Assembly (NCBI RefSeq): GCF_023703795.1
Contig: NZ_CP098518.1
Span: 2,418,001 to 2,482,000 of the forward strand
Length of the DNA: 64,000 bases
Direction: 5' to 3'
DNA from: Haloplanus sp. HW8-1
GTDB lineage: Archaea > Halobacteriota > Halobacteria > Halobacteriales > Haloferacaceae
A program made the translations under genes and the position numbers. Positions 1-9,329 of the stretch are shown in pieces. The notes beneath the pieces were generated by a model, which was not told where the DNA came from, ran no database searches, and saw nothing but the letters and a program-made list of their open reading frames with translations. Every line of letters begins with the position of its first letter. The stretch's first letter is position 1.

Positions 1-80
1 ACACTCCACAGCCACCGGACCCACTCCACCGTCCCGATCGGTGGTGCCGTCCCCGCCAGTCCGATCGCCCCGAGTGTCAT
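1..80 (-). CDS. Possible 5' end of a divergent gene, cut by the window edge
   Basis: An ATG at 80 on the minus strand opens a frame with no stop up to the window edge (26 codons). The predicted N-terminus begins MTLGAIGLAGTAPP and is mildly hydrophobic. A T-rich tract about 25 bases upstream (around 101-108) fits a leaderless promoter. The gene would be divergent from priS. Too little is present to name it, and the frame could be chance. Confidence 0.3.
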   Translation of the reverse strand, partial: MTLGAIGLAGTAPPIGTVEWVRWLWS

Positions 81-99
81 GTCAGTTCCTCTCCGCGGC

Positions 100-150
100 C
101 GAAAAAAAGGGTTTCCACGCGACGGGCGCGGCGATCACAAGCTACTATAC
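100..150. promoter_or_regulatory. Divergent promoter region upstream of priS
   Basis: The sequence ctactatacc at 142-151 lies 25-30 bases before the priS ATG, the normal distance for a haloarchaeal TATA box driving a leaderless transcript. On the other strand a run of seven T (complement of 102-108) has similar spacing to the ATG at 80. Inference from spacing and composition only. Confidence 0.45.
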
Positions 151-173
151 CGTCCCTCCCCCAGACGGTATCG

Positions 174-1331
174 ATGGATCGACGGACGCGCGAGTATCTC
201 GCGGGCCGCTTCGGCGATTACTACCGGGATGCCGACCCGACGCTTCCCCCCGACCCGGAGACGCGGGAGTGGGGACATATCCCGTGGACGAGCGGTTCGA
301 CGACGATGATCCGCCACCGGTCGATCTACGATCTCGGGGACGTGGCCGATTTCCTCCACCGCGAGACGCCTCGCCACGTCTACTTCTCGGCGGCGCGGTA
401 CGCCGACCCGGATGCGACCTCGATGGACGAGAAGGGCTGGCAGGGCGCCGACCTCGTTTTCGACCTCGACGCCGACCACCTCCCGGGCGTCGACCCGGAG
501 GCGGCGACCTACGCCGAGATGCTCGCGGCGTGTAAGGACGCGCTGCTGTCCCTCCTCGACCTGTTGGAGGAGGACTTCGGGTTCGAGGACGTGACCGTCG
601 TGTTCTCGGGCGGCCGGGGCTATCACGTCCACGTCCGGGACGAGGGCCTGGCCGGACTCGAGTCGGCTGCCCGGCGCGAGGTGGTCGACTACGTCCGCGC
701 GGTCGACCTCGACGTCGAGGGGCTGGTACGTACCCGCGCCGTCGGCGGGACGACTCGACGCGAACTCCGTACCGAAGGCGGGTGGGGTCGTCGGACCCAC
801 CGCCGTCTCCGCGGGTTCGTCGAGGAGTTGCGGACCCTCGACGAGGACGAGGCGATGGATCGACTCACCGCGTTCGACGGCATCGGCGAGGGACGAGCGA
901 GCACCCTGCTCGATGCCTTCGTCGACAACGAGCGCGCGGTGGCACGGGGTAACGTCGAGGTCGGCGGACCGGGCGCACGCACGCTCGTCGAGGCGATCGC
1001 CCACGAGACGGTCGAAGCGGAGACGGCACCCATCGACGAACCGGTGACGACGGACACCCACCGCCTGATCCGCCTCCCGGGGAGCCTGCACGGTGGGAGC
1101 GGCCTCGTCGTCCGCCGGATCGATCGGGACGCCATCGACGCGTTCGATCCGCTGGTCGACGCCGTCCCCGAGCGGTTCACCAGACGCGACGTTCGGGTCG
1201 AGGTGACCGAACCGGGAACGGTCGAACTTGACGGCGACAGGTTTACCTTGGACGCAGGAGTGCAAACGGTACCGGAGTGCGTCGGCGTGTTCCTGATGAC
1301 GCGCGACCGGGCCCGGAAGGTCAAAGAATGA
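174..1331 (+). CDS. priS: DNA primase small (catalytic) subunit PriS
   Basis: Catalytic subunit of the archaeal/eukaryotic-type primase, which makes RNA primers with PriL. The 385-residue length is normal for haloarchaeal PriS. Visible hallmarks are the acidic metal-binding DLVFDLDADH segment near residue 95, the SGGRGYHVHV nucleotide-binding motif near residue 143, and DTHRLIRLPGSLHG near residue 295, which is the conserved basic/histidine region of the family. The start at 174 is an ATG just downstream of a well-placed TATA-like box. The TGA stop overlaps the ATG of the next gene (ATGA), so translation of priS and the GINS subunit is probably coupled, which suits two replisome components. 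Confidence 0.95.
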   Translation: MDRRTREYLAGRFGDYYRDADPTLPPDPETREWGHIPWTSGSTTMIRHRSIYDLGDVADFLHRETPRHVYFSAARYADPDATSMDEKGWQGADLVFDLDADHLPGVDPEAATYAEMLAACKDALLSLLDLLEEDFGFEDVTVVFSGGRGYHVHVRDEGLAGLESAARREVVDYVRAVDLDVEGLVRTRAVGGTTRRELRTEGGWGRRTHRRLRGFVEELRTLDEDEAMDRLTAFDGIGEGRASTLLDAFVDNERAVARGNVEVGGPGARTLVEAIAHETVEAETAPIDEPVTTDTHRLIRLPGSLHGGSGLVVRRIDRDAIDAFDPLVDAVPERFTRRDVRVEVTEPGTVELDGDRFTLDAGVQTVPECVGVFLMTRDRARKVKE

Positions 1332-2224
1332 ACGTGGAGGAACTGCGCACGGTCCAGCGCACCGAACGACAGAAAGACAGCCTCCAGCACCTCCGGGACT
1401 CGTTCTATCGCGACGTCGCCGAGTACGTCGCCGAGCGCAAGGCCGAACGCCAGCGGGTCGCGGAGGCGGCCGACGATCCCTTCTCCTCGCCGGAGGTCAG
1501 CCGGCTGACCGACGAGATCGAGACCGCCGAGGAAGTCGTCGAGAGCATCTACGAGCGTCGGATCGGCAAGATCGTCAAGCGGGCGACCTTCGCGGCCGCG
1601 GGCATGGCGACCGAGGACGAGGGACTCACGACCGAGGAGCGCGACCTCTTCGAGGATCTGGTCGCCCGCATCGAGCGGAACCGGGAGACGGTCCTCGATA
1701 CGCTCGCCGGCGAGGCCGAGGGCGACGCGACCGGCGGGGCGAGCGCCCCCGCCCCCGCCCACGACTCCGCCGCCGATCCCTCACCCGAAGCCTCGTCCGC
1801 GGCCGATCCCTCGCCGGAGCCATCACCCCAGCCCCCGGCCGACGCCGAGGCAGATCCGGCCCCGGCGCCCGCCCCCGACGACATCCTGGCGGAGGCGATG
1901 GGTGACGAGGGGGGAGCCGACCCGAGCGCCGACGCCACGACTACCGCCGACCGCCCCTCCCGGTCGAGCGAGCCGTCGGCCGACGCGGACCCGGACGCGG
2001 ACGCACCGACGCCGACCGACTCGCCGACGCCCGATGCACCGACACCCGACGGCGGCGAGACCGGGACCGATCGCACGACCCTCCGCATCACCCGCGACGT
2101 GGGCGAGATATTCGGCGTCGACGAGCGTGAGTACGACCTCGCGAGCGAGGACGTCGTGACGCTGCCGACGCCGAACGCCGAACCCCTGCTGGATCGGGAC
2201 GCCGCCGAGCGTCTCGACGACTGA
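1328..2224 (+). CDS. GINS complex subunit (Gins51-type) with long disordered linker
   Basis: Replication factor that joins MCM and Cdc45/GAN in the CMG-like helicase. The first 135 residues are helical and match the haloarchaeal GINS A domain (MNVEELRTVQRTERQ start, then the SIYERRIGKIVKRA helix). Residues about 140-250 are a low-complexity Pro/Ala/Asp/Ser linker, unusually long relative to non-halophile GINS. The last 50 residues (TLRITRDVGEIFGVDEREYDL) look like the small beta-rich B domain. The start chosen is the ATG overlapping the priS stop; a longer frame from 1277 only adds sequence inside priS. Pairing with priS is the usual archaeal arrangement. Confidence 0.88.
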   Translation: MNVEELRTVQRTERQKDSLQHLRDSFYRDVAEYVAERKAERQRVAEAADDPFSSPEVSRLTDEIETAEEVVESIYERRIGKIVKRATFAAAGMATEDEGLTTEERDLFEDLVARIERNRETVLDTLAGEAEGDATGGASAPAPAHDSAADPSPEASSAADPSPEPSPQPPADAEADPAPAPAPDDILAEAMGDEGGADPSADATTTADRPSRSSEPSADADPDADAPTPTDSPTPDAPTPDGGETGTDRTTLRITRDVGEIFGVDEREYDLASEDVVTLPTPNAEPLLDRDAAERLDD

Positions 2225-2323
2225 CACGGGCGCCGCTGCATCCTGTCTCGACGAACGCCCCGATCGAACCGGTCTCAGTGATCCGGGCCACAGATACTTG
2301 CCCGGCGATTGCCTAGACAACTC

Positions 2324-3922
2324 ATGCCAGACCGTCGGGTCCGGATGACGGGGGCCCTGTTGGTGGCCGCAGTACTCGTCGTTGCCGGGGTTTCGCCGGC
2401 ACTGGCGACGACCGACGTCTACGCCGGCGGCGGGACCGACGACGCGTCGGCGTCGGCGCCGGTGGCCGCCGTCTCGGCTCCGACGGCGGCCCCACAGCGG
2501 ACCGGATCGACCCTCCGTGAGCGCATCGTCGCCTCGCGCAACTCCGACCCGGGAAGCGTGACGCTGACGTTCGCGTATCGGGTGCCCGAATCGGTGAGCG
2601 GGCTTCGCGTCGGCGTGCCCCTGCTCTCCGTACCGGGCGTCACCGTCGAGAACACCGACGGGTTCGAGCGGACGGCGGCGACGCGGTTGTTGTGGGACAC
2701 CGAGACGGAGCGACCGACGTTCTCGCTTCGTCTCGCCGTCGGCGACGAGCTGGGGAGCGGCGTCCGTGGCGTCGAACGCGGCGACTGGGCGCTCGTCTCA
2801 CAGCCCAGCACCCGTGTCCAGGTTCGGACCGACGAGCAGCCGGTCCGAACCACGTCCTTCGGCGTCGCGGCGGACGAACCGGGGTACGCCAGCAGCCACC
2901 TCGCGTACCTCGGTCCCCACGACCGACGGAACGTGACCGTCGCCGACGAACGGGCGACGTTCGTCCTCGGGGCCGCGAACGCCGACACCGCGCGGGCTAC
3001 CGACTTCCTGCGCACCGCCAACGAGCACTTCGACTTCGGCGTCCGGCACGACCGGATCACGGTGTTCGTCCTGCCCGTCAGCGACGAGGGCACCGCGAAC
3101 GTCGACGCCGCCACCGTCGACACGGCGTTCTGGGTCGGAGAGTCGGGTCTCAGCCTGACGGACACGGGCGCAGTGTTCGCCCACGAGTACGTCCACACGC
3201 GACTGAGCACGGTGGGGACCGGCGACGCGACGTGGCTAACCGAGGCAAGTGCGGAGTATTACGGCCACCTGTTCGCCCTCAACGACGGCGTCGGAGACTA
3301 CGAGTCCTTCCGGGCGGAACTCCGGGCCAACGAGTACGCCCCCGAACGGCAGTCGGCGACCCTGACCGACCCGGAGACCTGGCGAGGGACCACCGCCCAC
3401 TACGACAAGGGTGCGCACGTCCTCGCCGCACTGGACGCGGAGATCAGGCGCCGCACCGACGGCGAACGGACGCTCCGTGACGTGTTCGCAGGGCGCACGG
3501 AATCCTTCACCGACTACCGGGCCTTCCGGGAAGCGGTGATCGAGGTGGCAGGCGACGAGTCGCTTGGCCCGTGGCTGGATCGGTACGTCACCACCGACGC
3601 TCTGCCGCCGCTGCCCGAGAACCCGCGGTACTACGTGGCCGATCCGGACCTCGACCCGGACGGCGACGGAACCCCGAGCGGCAGGGAGGTAGACAACGGC
3701 CGCCATCCGTTCGTCGCGGGCGCAGGGTCTGACGACGTCGTCGCGACCGAGACGGAGTCGACGGCGACGGCCGGGAGCGAAACTGGAACCGAGAACGAAC
3801 GCGAAACCGGAACGACCCGCACGGTGACGGAGGGTTCGGGGTCCGGGTTCGGTGCGGGTGCGAGTGCCGTCGCTCTGACGCTCGTCGCGGCACTCGGCGC
3901 TTTGCGTCGACGGCGAGGGTGA
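2324..3922 (+). CDS. Secreted, C-terminally anchored HExxH metalloprotease-like protein
   Basis: Predicted exported zinc peptidase. The N-terminus has a basic start and a hydrophobic signal segment (ALLVAAVLVVAGVSPALA). A beta-rich N-terminal part leads to a gluzincin-like core: HEYVH near residue 288 gives the HExxH zinc motif, followed by LTEASAEYYGHL, whose glutamate suits the third zinc ligand. The C-terminal tail has a Thr/Glu-rich spacer, then a glycine-rich hydrophobic helix and RRRRG, which resembles a PGF-CTERM type sorting signal for archaeosortase A, so the protein is probably lipid-anchored at the surface. The ATG at 2324 is preferred over a TTG at 2309. Substrate unknown. Confidence 0.75.
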   Translation: MPDRRVRMTGALLVAAVLVVAGVSPALATTDVYAGGGTDDASASAPVAAVSAPTAAPQRTGSTLRERIVASRNSDPGSVTLTFAYRVPESVSGLRVGVPLLSVPGVTVENTDGFERTAATRLLWDTETERPTFSLRLAVGDELGSGVRGVERGDWALVSQPSTRVQVRTDEQPVRTTSFGVAADEPGYASSHLAYLGPHDRRNVTVADERATFVLGAANADTARATDFLRTANEHFDFGVRHDRITVFVLPVSDEGTANVDAATVDTAFWVGESGLSLTDTGAVFAHEYVHTRLSTVGTGDATWLTEASAEYYGHLFALNDGVGDYESFRAELRANEYAPERQSATLTDPETWRGTTAHYDKGAHVLAALDAEIRRRTDGERTLRDVFAGRTESFTDYRAFREAVIEVAGDESLGPWLDRYVTTDALPPLPENPRYYVADPDLDPDGDGTPSGREVDNGRHPFVAGAGSDDVVATETESTATAGSETGTENERETGTTRTVTEGSGSGFGAGASAVALTLVAALGALRRRRG

Positions 3923-4081
3923 TCAGACCCGTCGCAGCCCCTCGCCGAGACCGGTCGCCTCGCCACACTCCGGACATTCGTAGGTCCAGCCGTCCTTCGT
4001 GGCGCGACCCTCCGGAAACTCGGCGTCGCACTTTCGGCAGACGAGGAGATCTCGGCGGGAGGAGACGTGCATCTGCGGCAT
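3923..4081 (-). CDS. Small zinc-ribbon protein
   Basis: A 52-residue protein with two CxxC knuckles (VCRKC and ECPEC), the pattern of haloarchaeal micro zinc-finger proteins. The preferred start is the ATG at 4081 (MPQMHVSSRRDLL); an in-frame upstream start at 4105 adds eight residues. Its stop codon abuts the stop of the convergent protease gene with no gap. Zinc binding is inferred from the cysteines; cellular role unknown. Confidence 0.7.
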   Translation of the reverse strand: MPQMHVSSRRDLLVCRKCDAEFPEGRATKDGWTYECPECGEATGLGEGLRRV

Positions 4082-4233
4082 AGTCCGAGCATCGACAGCA
4101 TCCACTATGAACGTGTCGTTTCGGTTCCATACACGACGGGTTCGGACCGACTGTGGCGTCTCCGGGGGACGTTCCGTCGAGTTCGGTTTGTCGGGTGCTC
4201 GGGACGTGACCGTGATGGACTCGTGGTCCGGCC

Positions 4234-5658
4234 TCAGTCGTCGGCGCTCAGAATCCCTCGGTGGGTCATCCGCGCGGGGTCGAGCACCTCGTCGGCCTCC
4301 GTCGCCGTGAGATAGCCCTTTTCGATCGCCACCTCGCGGACGGTCTTGTCCTCTTTCAGCGCCGTCTTGGCGACGTCGGAGGCCTTGTCGTAGCCGATGG
4401 CGGGGTTGAGCGCCGTCGCGAGCGCCATCGACCGCTCGACCGCGTCGGCACAGTGTTTCTCGTTGGCCGCCAGTTTCGCCACGAACTTCTCGGCGAACGT
4501 CTCGGCGGCGTTCGCGAGGAGCGAGGTCGACTGCAGGAAGTTGTACGCGATCACGGGTTTGTAGAGGTTGAGGTCGATCTGGCCGCCCGCGGCACCGGCG
4601 GAGACGGCGGCATCGTTGCCCACGACCTGCGTGTGGACCTGGTTGACCGCCTCCGCGACGACCGGGTTGATCTTTCCCGGCATGATCGACGATCCCGGCT
4701 GGTTCTCGGGCTGTTCGATCTCGCCGAGGCCGTTACGGGGGCCCGAGGCCAGTAGTCGGAGGTCGTTCGCGATCTTGTTCAGCGACCCCGCGACCGTCCG
4801 GAGGGCGCCGTGGGCCTCGCCCATCGCGTCGTGGGCGGCTTGGGCCTCGAAGTGGTCGTCGGCCTCGCGGAAGTCGATGCCCGTCTCCTCGGCGATGTAC
4901 GCGGCCGCCCGTTCGGGGAACTCTGGGTGGGTGTTCAGGCCGGTCCCCGTAGCCGTCCCGCCGAGTGCGAGTTCGGCGAGGCGCGGAGCGACCGACTCAC
5001 AGCGCTCGATCCCCTTCTCGACCTGCGTACGGTAGCCGCCGAACTCCTGTCCGAGGCGGACGGGCGTGGCGTCCTGCAGGTGGGTCCGCCCGGTCTTGAC
5101 GACGCCGTCGAACTCGTCGGCCTTGGCGTCGAGTTCGGCCGCCAGCGTCTCCAGTGCGGGTATCAGATCTTTCTCGACTGCCTCCAGTGCGGCGACGTGC
5201 ATCGCGGTGGGAATGACGTCGTTCGAGGACTGGCCGAAGTTGACGTGGTCGTTGGGATGGACGATCCGATCGCCGACCTCGCTGCCCATCAGTTCCGCCG
5301 CACGATTGGCGATCACTTCGTTCGCGTTCATGTTCGAGGAGGTACCGGAGCCGGTCTGGAAGACGTCGACCGGGAACTGATCGTCGTGGCCGCCGGCGAT
5401 CACCTCGTCGGCCGCGGCGACGATGGCGTCGGCGACGTCCGCCTCGACGAGGTCGAGGTCGCGGTTGGCCCGCGCGGCCGACTTCTTGACCACGCCGAGC
5501 GCGCGGACGAACCGGCGGCCGAACCGACAGTCGCTGATGGGGAAGTTCTCGACGGCACGCTGTGTCTGTGCGCCCCAGTACGCGTCCTCGGGGACGCGAA
5601 TCTCGCCGAGACTGTCCCGTTCGACGCGGAATCCGTCCTCGCTGGAATCCTCGCTCAT
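4234..5658 (-). CDS. fumC: Fumarate hydratase, class II
   Basis: Interconverts fumarate and L-malate in the citric acid cycle; cytoplasmic homotetramer. The 474-residue protein is full length for FumC. The superfamily signature GSSIMPGKINPV, which carries the catalytic serine loop, is present near residue 325, with the HPNDHVNFGQSSND and TGSGTSSNMNANE active-site segments upstream. The gene follows bolA on the same strand with a 37-base gap, so the two may be co-transcribed. Nothing unusual was seen in the sequence. Confidence 0.96.
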   Translation of the reverse strand: MSEDSSEDGFRVERDSLGEIRVPEDAYWGAQTQRAVENFPISDCRFGRRFVRALGVVKKSAARANRDLDLVEADVADAIVAAADEVIAGGHDDQFPVDVFQTGSGTSSNMNANEVIANRAAELMGSEVGDRIVHPNDHVNFGQSSNDVIPTAMHVAALEAVEKDLIPALETLAAELDAKADEFDGVVKTGRTHLQDATPVRLGQEFGGYRTQVEKGIERCESVAPRLAELALGGTATGTGLNTHPEFPERAAAYIAEETGIDFREADDHFEAQAAHDAMGEAHGALRTVAGSLNKIANDLRLLASGPRNGLGEIEQPENQPGSSIMPGKINPVVAEAVNQVHTQVVGNDAAVSAGAAGGQIDLNLYKPVIAYNFLQSTSLLANAAETFAEKFVAKLAANEKHCADAVERSMALATALNPAIGYDKASDVAKTALKEDKTVREVAIEKGYLTATEADEVLDPARMTHRGILSADD

Positions 5659-5695
5659 GCGCGAGCGAACGGGAGCCCCCTCGTAAAAGCTACCG

Positions 5696-5965
5696 TTACG
5701 CGTCCGGGCCGTGTTCCTCGTACGCCTCGGGGGTGTACGTCTTCATCTCCACGGCGTGGATATCGGTCGTCATGTGCCCCTCGAGCGCGTCGTAGACCAG
5801 TTGGTGTTGCTGGACTAGGGGTAATCCCTCGAAGGCGGGCGAGACGACCACGGCGGCGAAGTGGGCGTCCTCGTGGTCCTCGTCGGGGACACGCGGTTTG
5901 GTGACCGTCGCGTCCGCGTCCTCGATTCCCTCCTCGATGAGTCGTTCGACGTCAGCAGTCTCCAT
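5696..5965 (-). CDS. BolA/IbaG family protein
   Basis: An 89-residue BolA-fold protein. Family features are the helix-loop region followed by DAHFAAVVVSPAFEGLPLVQQHQLVYDAL and EGHMTTDIHAVEMKTYTPEAY, with the conserved H and the VYDAL segment. In other organisms BolA proteins work with monothiol glutaredoxins in Fe-S handling and stress response. Here it lies immediately upstream of fumC on the same strand. Class II fumarase has no Fe-S cluster, so a direct functional link is not evident. Confidence 0.88.
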   Translation of the reverse strand: METADVERLIEEGIEDADATVTKPRVPDEDHEDAHFAAVVVSPAFEGLPLVQQHQLVYDALEGHMTTDIHAVEMKTYTPEAYEEHGPDA

Positions 5966-6607
5966 ACCCTATGGGGGTGGTCGTCGCACAAAAACTGCGG
6001 GGTCATCGTCCGGCAGATCATCCGTGACGCCCGATCCAGGCTCCCGGCGACGTCGCCCCGCGTCGAACGTATCGAAAATATCGGCAATAGATATAATACT
6101 CAAAACACCGAAATCAGATATTCGGTCGTAGCAGGCAGAAACGTGGCTACCGAAACGATGTTTCGACATCCACGGATCCGTGGCTCAGAGACGGCCTCTA
6201 CCAATATTCGTTTCTTTGGACCGACGTCGTGGGGGCGCGGCGCCGATTCCGAAGTCCTCGACTCCGAATGGACGGTCTCTGAGCGGTAGAAAACAGGTTT
6301 CGACCGATTTCGTGGCTCGTTTTCGACTACTTATCCGCGGTCGAATCGCCGTAGCGTCGATCCTGGGGTGTCGCTGGCTTCGGATCACTCTCGGATAACT
6401 AGATATTCAATAAATAATTCACTTCGGCGGCTGACGATCGACCTCGGGCCCGCCGTCACCACGTCCTACTACCCGGGCGAGAAATTACACTCATACCTCT
6501 GTAACACCGTCTCGCGACCCCTCGATTCGTGCGTTTCGCCGTCCGACCATACGCTCCGATCGGTGACCTCGTGGCTTTTTCATCATGCGGGCCGTTGTGC
6601 CGCCCCA
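5966..6607. other. Intergenic region without a supported gene
   Basis: About 640 bases between bolA (minus) and rdfA (plus), so it carries two divergent promoters. It is more AT-rich than its surroundings, with tracts such as tagatataatactc near 6090 and gatattcaataaataattc near 6402. Open frames here lack haloarchaeal coding character. No RNA gene was recognised. Confidence 0.5.
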
Positions 6608-7225
6608 ATGGCCGAGTCACGCGACGATCGGGACCGAGACGAGACGCGGAGCAAGGTCGGTCGGGTCATACAGAAGTACGACCTTGGCGAGTTGGGTGCG
6701 GAACTCGAACGTCGGTGGCTCGCTGACGACGACGAGCGACTGAGCCTTCGTGACCTCGCCGATCTGTTGAATCGGCGTGTCCTCCAGGCCGCACTCGTCG
6801 CTGCGGGGAGAACGTCGACCGATCGCGACGTCGCTCACCTCTACGAGACGCTGCAGGGGGACGTGAGCGCGGGCGAACGGATACGGAAAGAGCGGGAACT
6901 GGAACGGGACGGCGTCGACGTCGAGGCCCTGACGTCGGATTTCGTCACCCATCAGGCGGTCCACACGTATCTGAAGAAGTACCGGAACGCGGAGTACGAC
7001 CGTGAACCACAGGATCCGACGAAACGGAGCGTAGAGACGCTCCAGCGACTGCGCAGTCGGACGACGGCCGTCACGGACCGTACCGTCGCACAACTGGCGA
7101 AAAAGGACGAGATCACGGCCCAGGAGTACGAAACCTTCGTCGAGATGCGGATTCGCTGTGCGGAGTGTGGATCCGAATACGACGCCGTGGCGTTCATCGA
7201 GCGCGGTGGTTGTGACTGTGATTGA
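6608..7225 (+). CDS. rdfA: Rod-determining factor RdfA-family protein
   Basis: Resembles RdfA, a haloarchaeal protein required for rod-shaped cells in Haloferax volcanii. The 205-residue protein starts MAESRDDRDRDETRSKVGRV, then the family segment KYDLGELGAELERRW near residue 20 and a Leu-rich RDLADLLNRRVLQAAL region. The C-terminus carries a metal-binding pattern, CAECG followed by GGCDCD. The ATG at 6608 is chosen because a longer frame to 6368 has non-coding composition. The next gene is an SMC-related protein, the same partner seen beside rdfA in Haloferax, which supports the assignment. Several paralogues occur per genome, so orthology to the characterised gene is not proven. Confidence 0.82.
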   Translation: MAESRDDRDRDETRSKVGRVIQKYDLGELGAELERRWLADDDERLSLRDLADLLNRRVLQAALVAAGRTSTDRDVAHLYETLQGDVSAGERIRKERELERDGVDVEALTSDFVTHQAVHTYLKKYRNAEYDREPQDPTKRSVETLQRLRSRTTAVTDRTVAQLAKKDEITAQEYETFVEMRIRCAECGSEYDAVAFIERGGCDCD

Positions 7226-7382
7226 GGTAGGAGCGGTGTTCGGCGGGAACCGTCCGGCCGTCCGCCGATACCCGCCGACTGGACTATGGACGCCGCGACC
7301 GTCGTACGACCCACCGGCGTCGCCCGATGCCACCGGGAGGTGAGTGAGAAATATTAAGTCTTGTCTCTCCCATCGCGTTCGT

Positions 7383-9329
7383 ATGGCTTCCTCGAACGTG
7401 CAGGTCCCCGACACTGTCCTCCGGGTCACCGTCGACAACATCGGCGGAATCGATCACACGGCGGTGGAGCTCGCCCCCGGCGTAAACGTTCTGACCGGAA
7501 GGAACGCGACCAATCGAACCTCGTTCCTGCAGGCGCTTATGGCCGTCGTCGGCAGCGAGGACGTCTCGCTCAAGGGGGACGCCGAGGAAGGTTCCGTCGA
7601 ACTCGATCGGGACGACGAAGCGTTCACCCGGACGCTCTCGCGGACGCCCCGTGGGGTACAGTTTCAGGGCGATCCGCTCCTGGACGATCCGACGCTCGCG
7701 GATCTCTTTGCCTTTCTGCTGGAGGACAACGAGGCCCGCCGCGCGGTCGCCCGGGCCGACGACCTGCGGGAGGTGATCATGCGACCGATCGACACCGAAG
7801 CGGTCAAATCCGAGATCGAGCGAGTCGAATCGGAGAAACGACGCGTCGACGAGGAGATCGACCGGATCGAGGAGCTACGCCGGGAGCTTCCAGCGCTCGA
7901 AGAGCGCCGAACGAAGCTTCGGACCCGAATCGAGGACACGGAGGCGGAACTCGAAGCCAAGCGTGCCAAACTCGACGCCGCCGACACGGACGTCTCGGAC
8001 TCTCCGGACGGGGAGTCGGATCTCGAGGACGTGATGGCCGATCTCCGGGCGGCGCGCTCGGAGCTCAACGATATCGACTTCAAACTCGACACGGCACGCG
8101 AGAGCCTCGAGGGTCTCGAGGACGAACGGACGGACGTCGAGCGTGAACTCGACTCCCTTCCCGACGACGTCCCGGGTGATCTGGACGAACTCGAGGCCGA
8201 ACTCGAACAGCTCCGTGACCGCAAGCAGTCACTCGACGCCACCGTCAGCCAACTCCAGCGTATCATCGAGTTCAACGAGGAGATGCTCGACGGGACGAAC
8301 CGGGAGCTCAAGGACGCCCTCACCCCGGGCACGGCCGACTCACCCTCGGAACAGCTGCTCGCCGACACCGCGGTCTGTTGGACTTGCGGTAGCGAGGTCG
8401 AGGCCGACGCTATCCAGGGGACGATCGACCGACTCCGCGAGCTTCGGCGGGAGAAGGGGACCGAGCGCTCCGAGGTCGCGGACGAAATCGAGGAACGCAA
8501 ATCCGAGAAACGAGACATCGAGAACGAACGTCAGGAGCGATCGCAACTCGAGCGGCGACTCCAGCGCCTCGACTCCGAAATCGACAATCAGGAGTCCACC
8601 ATCGAGTCGCTCGAACGACAGCGCGAGGAGACGATGGAGACGATCGATGCCCTGGAGGACCGCGCCGAGACACTGGAGGATCGGGAGCAAAGCGAGGTAC
8701 TGTCGCTCCACAAGTCGATCAACGAACTGGAGTTCGAACGCGACCGCCTCGAGGACGAACTGGCGTCCGTCGAGGAGGAACGCGAGGACCTCGAAGACCG
8801 TATCGCCGAGAAGGACGAACTCGAATCCGAACGCGAGGAGATCAAGCGACGACTCACCGAACTTCGAACCCGCATCGAGACGCTGGAGACGGAGTCCATC
8901 GAACGGTTCAACGAGCACATGGAAACCCTCCTCGATGTCCTCCAGTACGAGAACCTCGAGCGCATCTGGATCGAGCGGACCGAAAGGACCGTTCGTGACG
9001 GCCGCCGCAAGGTACAGCGTGGCTCGTTCGACCTCCACGTCGTCCGGTCGACGGACGACGGCACCACCTACGAGGACACCGTCGACCACCTCAGCGAGAG
9101 CGAACGCGAAGTGACAGGCCTCGTGTTCGCCCTCGCGGGCTACCTCGTTCACGACGTCCACGAGGTCGTCCCGTTCGTGTTACTCGATTCGCTCGAGGCC
9201 ATCGACTCCGAGCGCATCGCTCATCTCGTCTCGTATTTCGAGGAGTACGTCTCCTACCTGGTCGTTGCCCTACTGCCGGAAGACGCACGGGCACTCGACG
9301 ACGAGTACCGCCGGATCACGGAGATCTAG
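7383..9329 (+). CDS. Archaea-specific SMC-related protein (Sph-type)
   Basis: A 648-residue SMC/Rad50-like coiled-coil protein. The N-terminal ATPase half carries a P-loop-like GRNATNRTS at residues 39-47 where the Walker lysine is arginine. Long coiled coils (residues about 140-320 and 345-530) flank a CWTC zinc-hook-like motif at residues 332-335. The C-terminal half has LSESERE in place of the LSGGE signature and VPFVLLDSLEAID in place of Walker B, with Ser at the usual catalytic Glu. These changes suggest altered or weak ATP hydrolysis. It follows rdfA by 157 bases on the same strand, as in Haloferax, where this pair affects cell shape. Confidence 0.87.
   Translation: MASSNVQVPDTVLRVTVDNIGGIDHTAVELAPGVNVLTGRNATNRTSFLQALMAVVGSEDVSLKGDAEEGSVELDRDDEAFTRTLSRTPRGVQFQGDPLLDDPTLADLFAFLLEDNEARRAVARADDLREVIMRPIDTEAVKSEIERVESEKRRVDEEIDRIEELRRELPALEERRTKLRTRIEDTEAELEAKRAKLDAADTDVSDSPDGESDLEDVMADLRAARSELNDIDFKLDTARESLEGLEDERTDVERELDSLPDDVPGDLDELEAELEQLRDRKQSLDATVSQLQRIIEFNEEMLDGTNRELKDALTPGTADSPSEQLLADTAVCWTCGSEVEADAIQGTIDRLRELRREKGTERSEVADEIEERKSEKRDIENERQERSQLERRLQRLDSEIDNQESTIESLERQREETMETIDALEDRAETLEDREQSEVLSLHKSINELEFERDRLEDELASVEEEREDLEDRIAEKDELESEREEIKRRLTELRTRIETLETESIERFNEHMETLLDVLQYENLERIWIERTERTVRDGRRKVQRGSFDLHVVRSTDDGTTYEDTVDHLSESEREVTGLVFALAGYLVHDVHEVVPFVLLDSLEAIDSERIAHLVSYFEEYVSYLVVALLPEDARALDDEYRRITEI

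Noticed and set aside
135-1265. Long open frame antisense to priS (376 codons)
   Set aside because: Lies fully opposite a confident gene; such antisense frames are routine in high-GC haloarchaeal DNA and the protein has no domain pattern.
1740-2060. Repetitive GC-rich stretch in the GINS gene, possible simple repeat
   Set aside because: It encodes an in-frame acidic Pro/Ala linker normal for haloarchaeal GINS proteins; not a separate repeat element.
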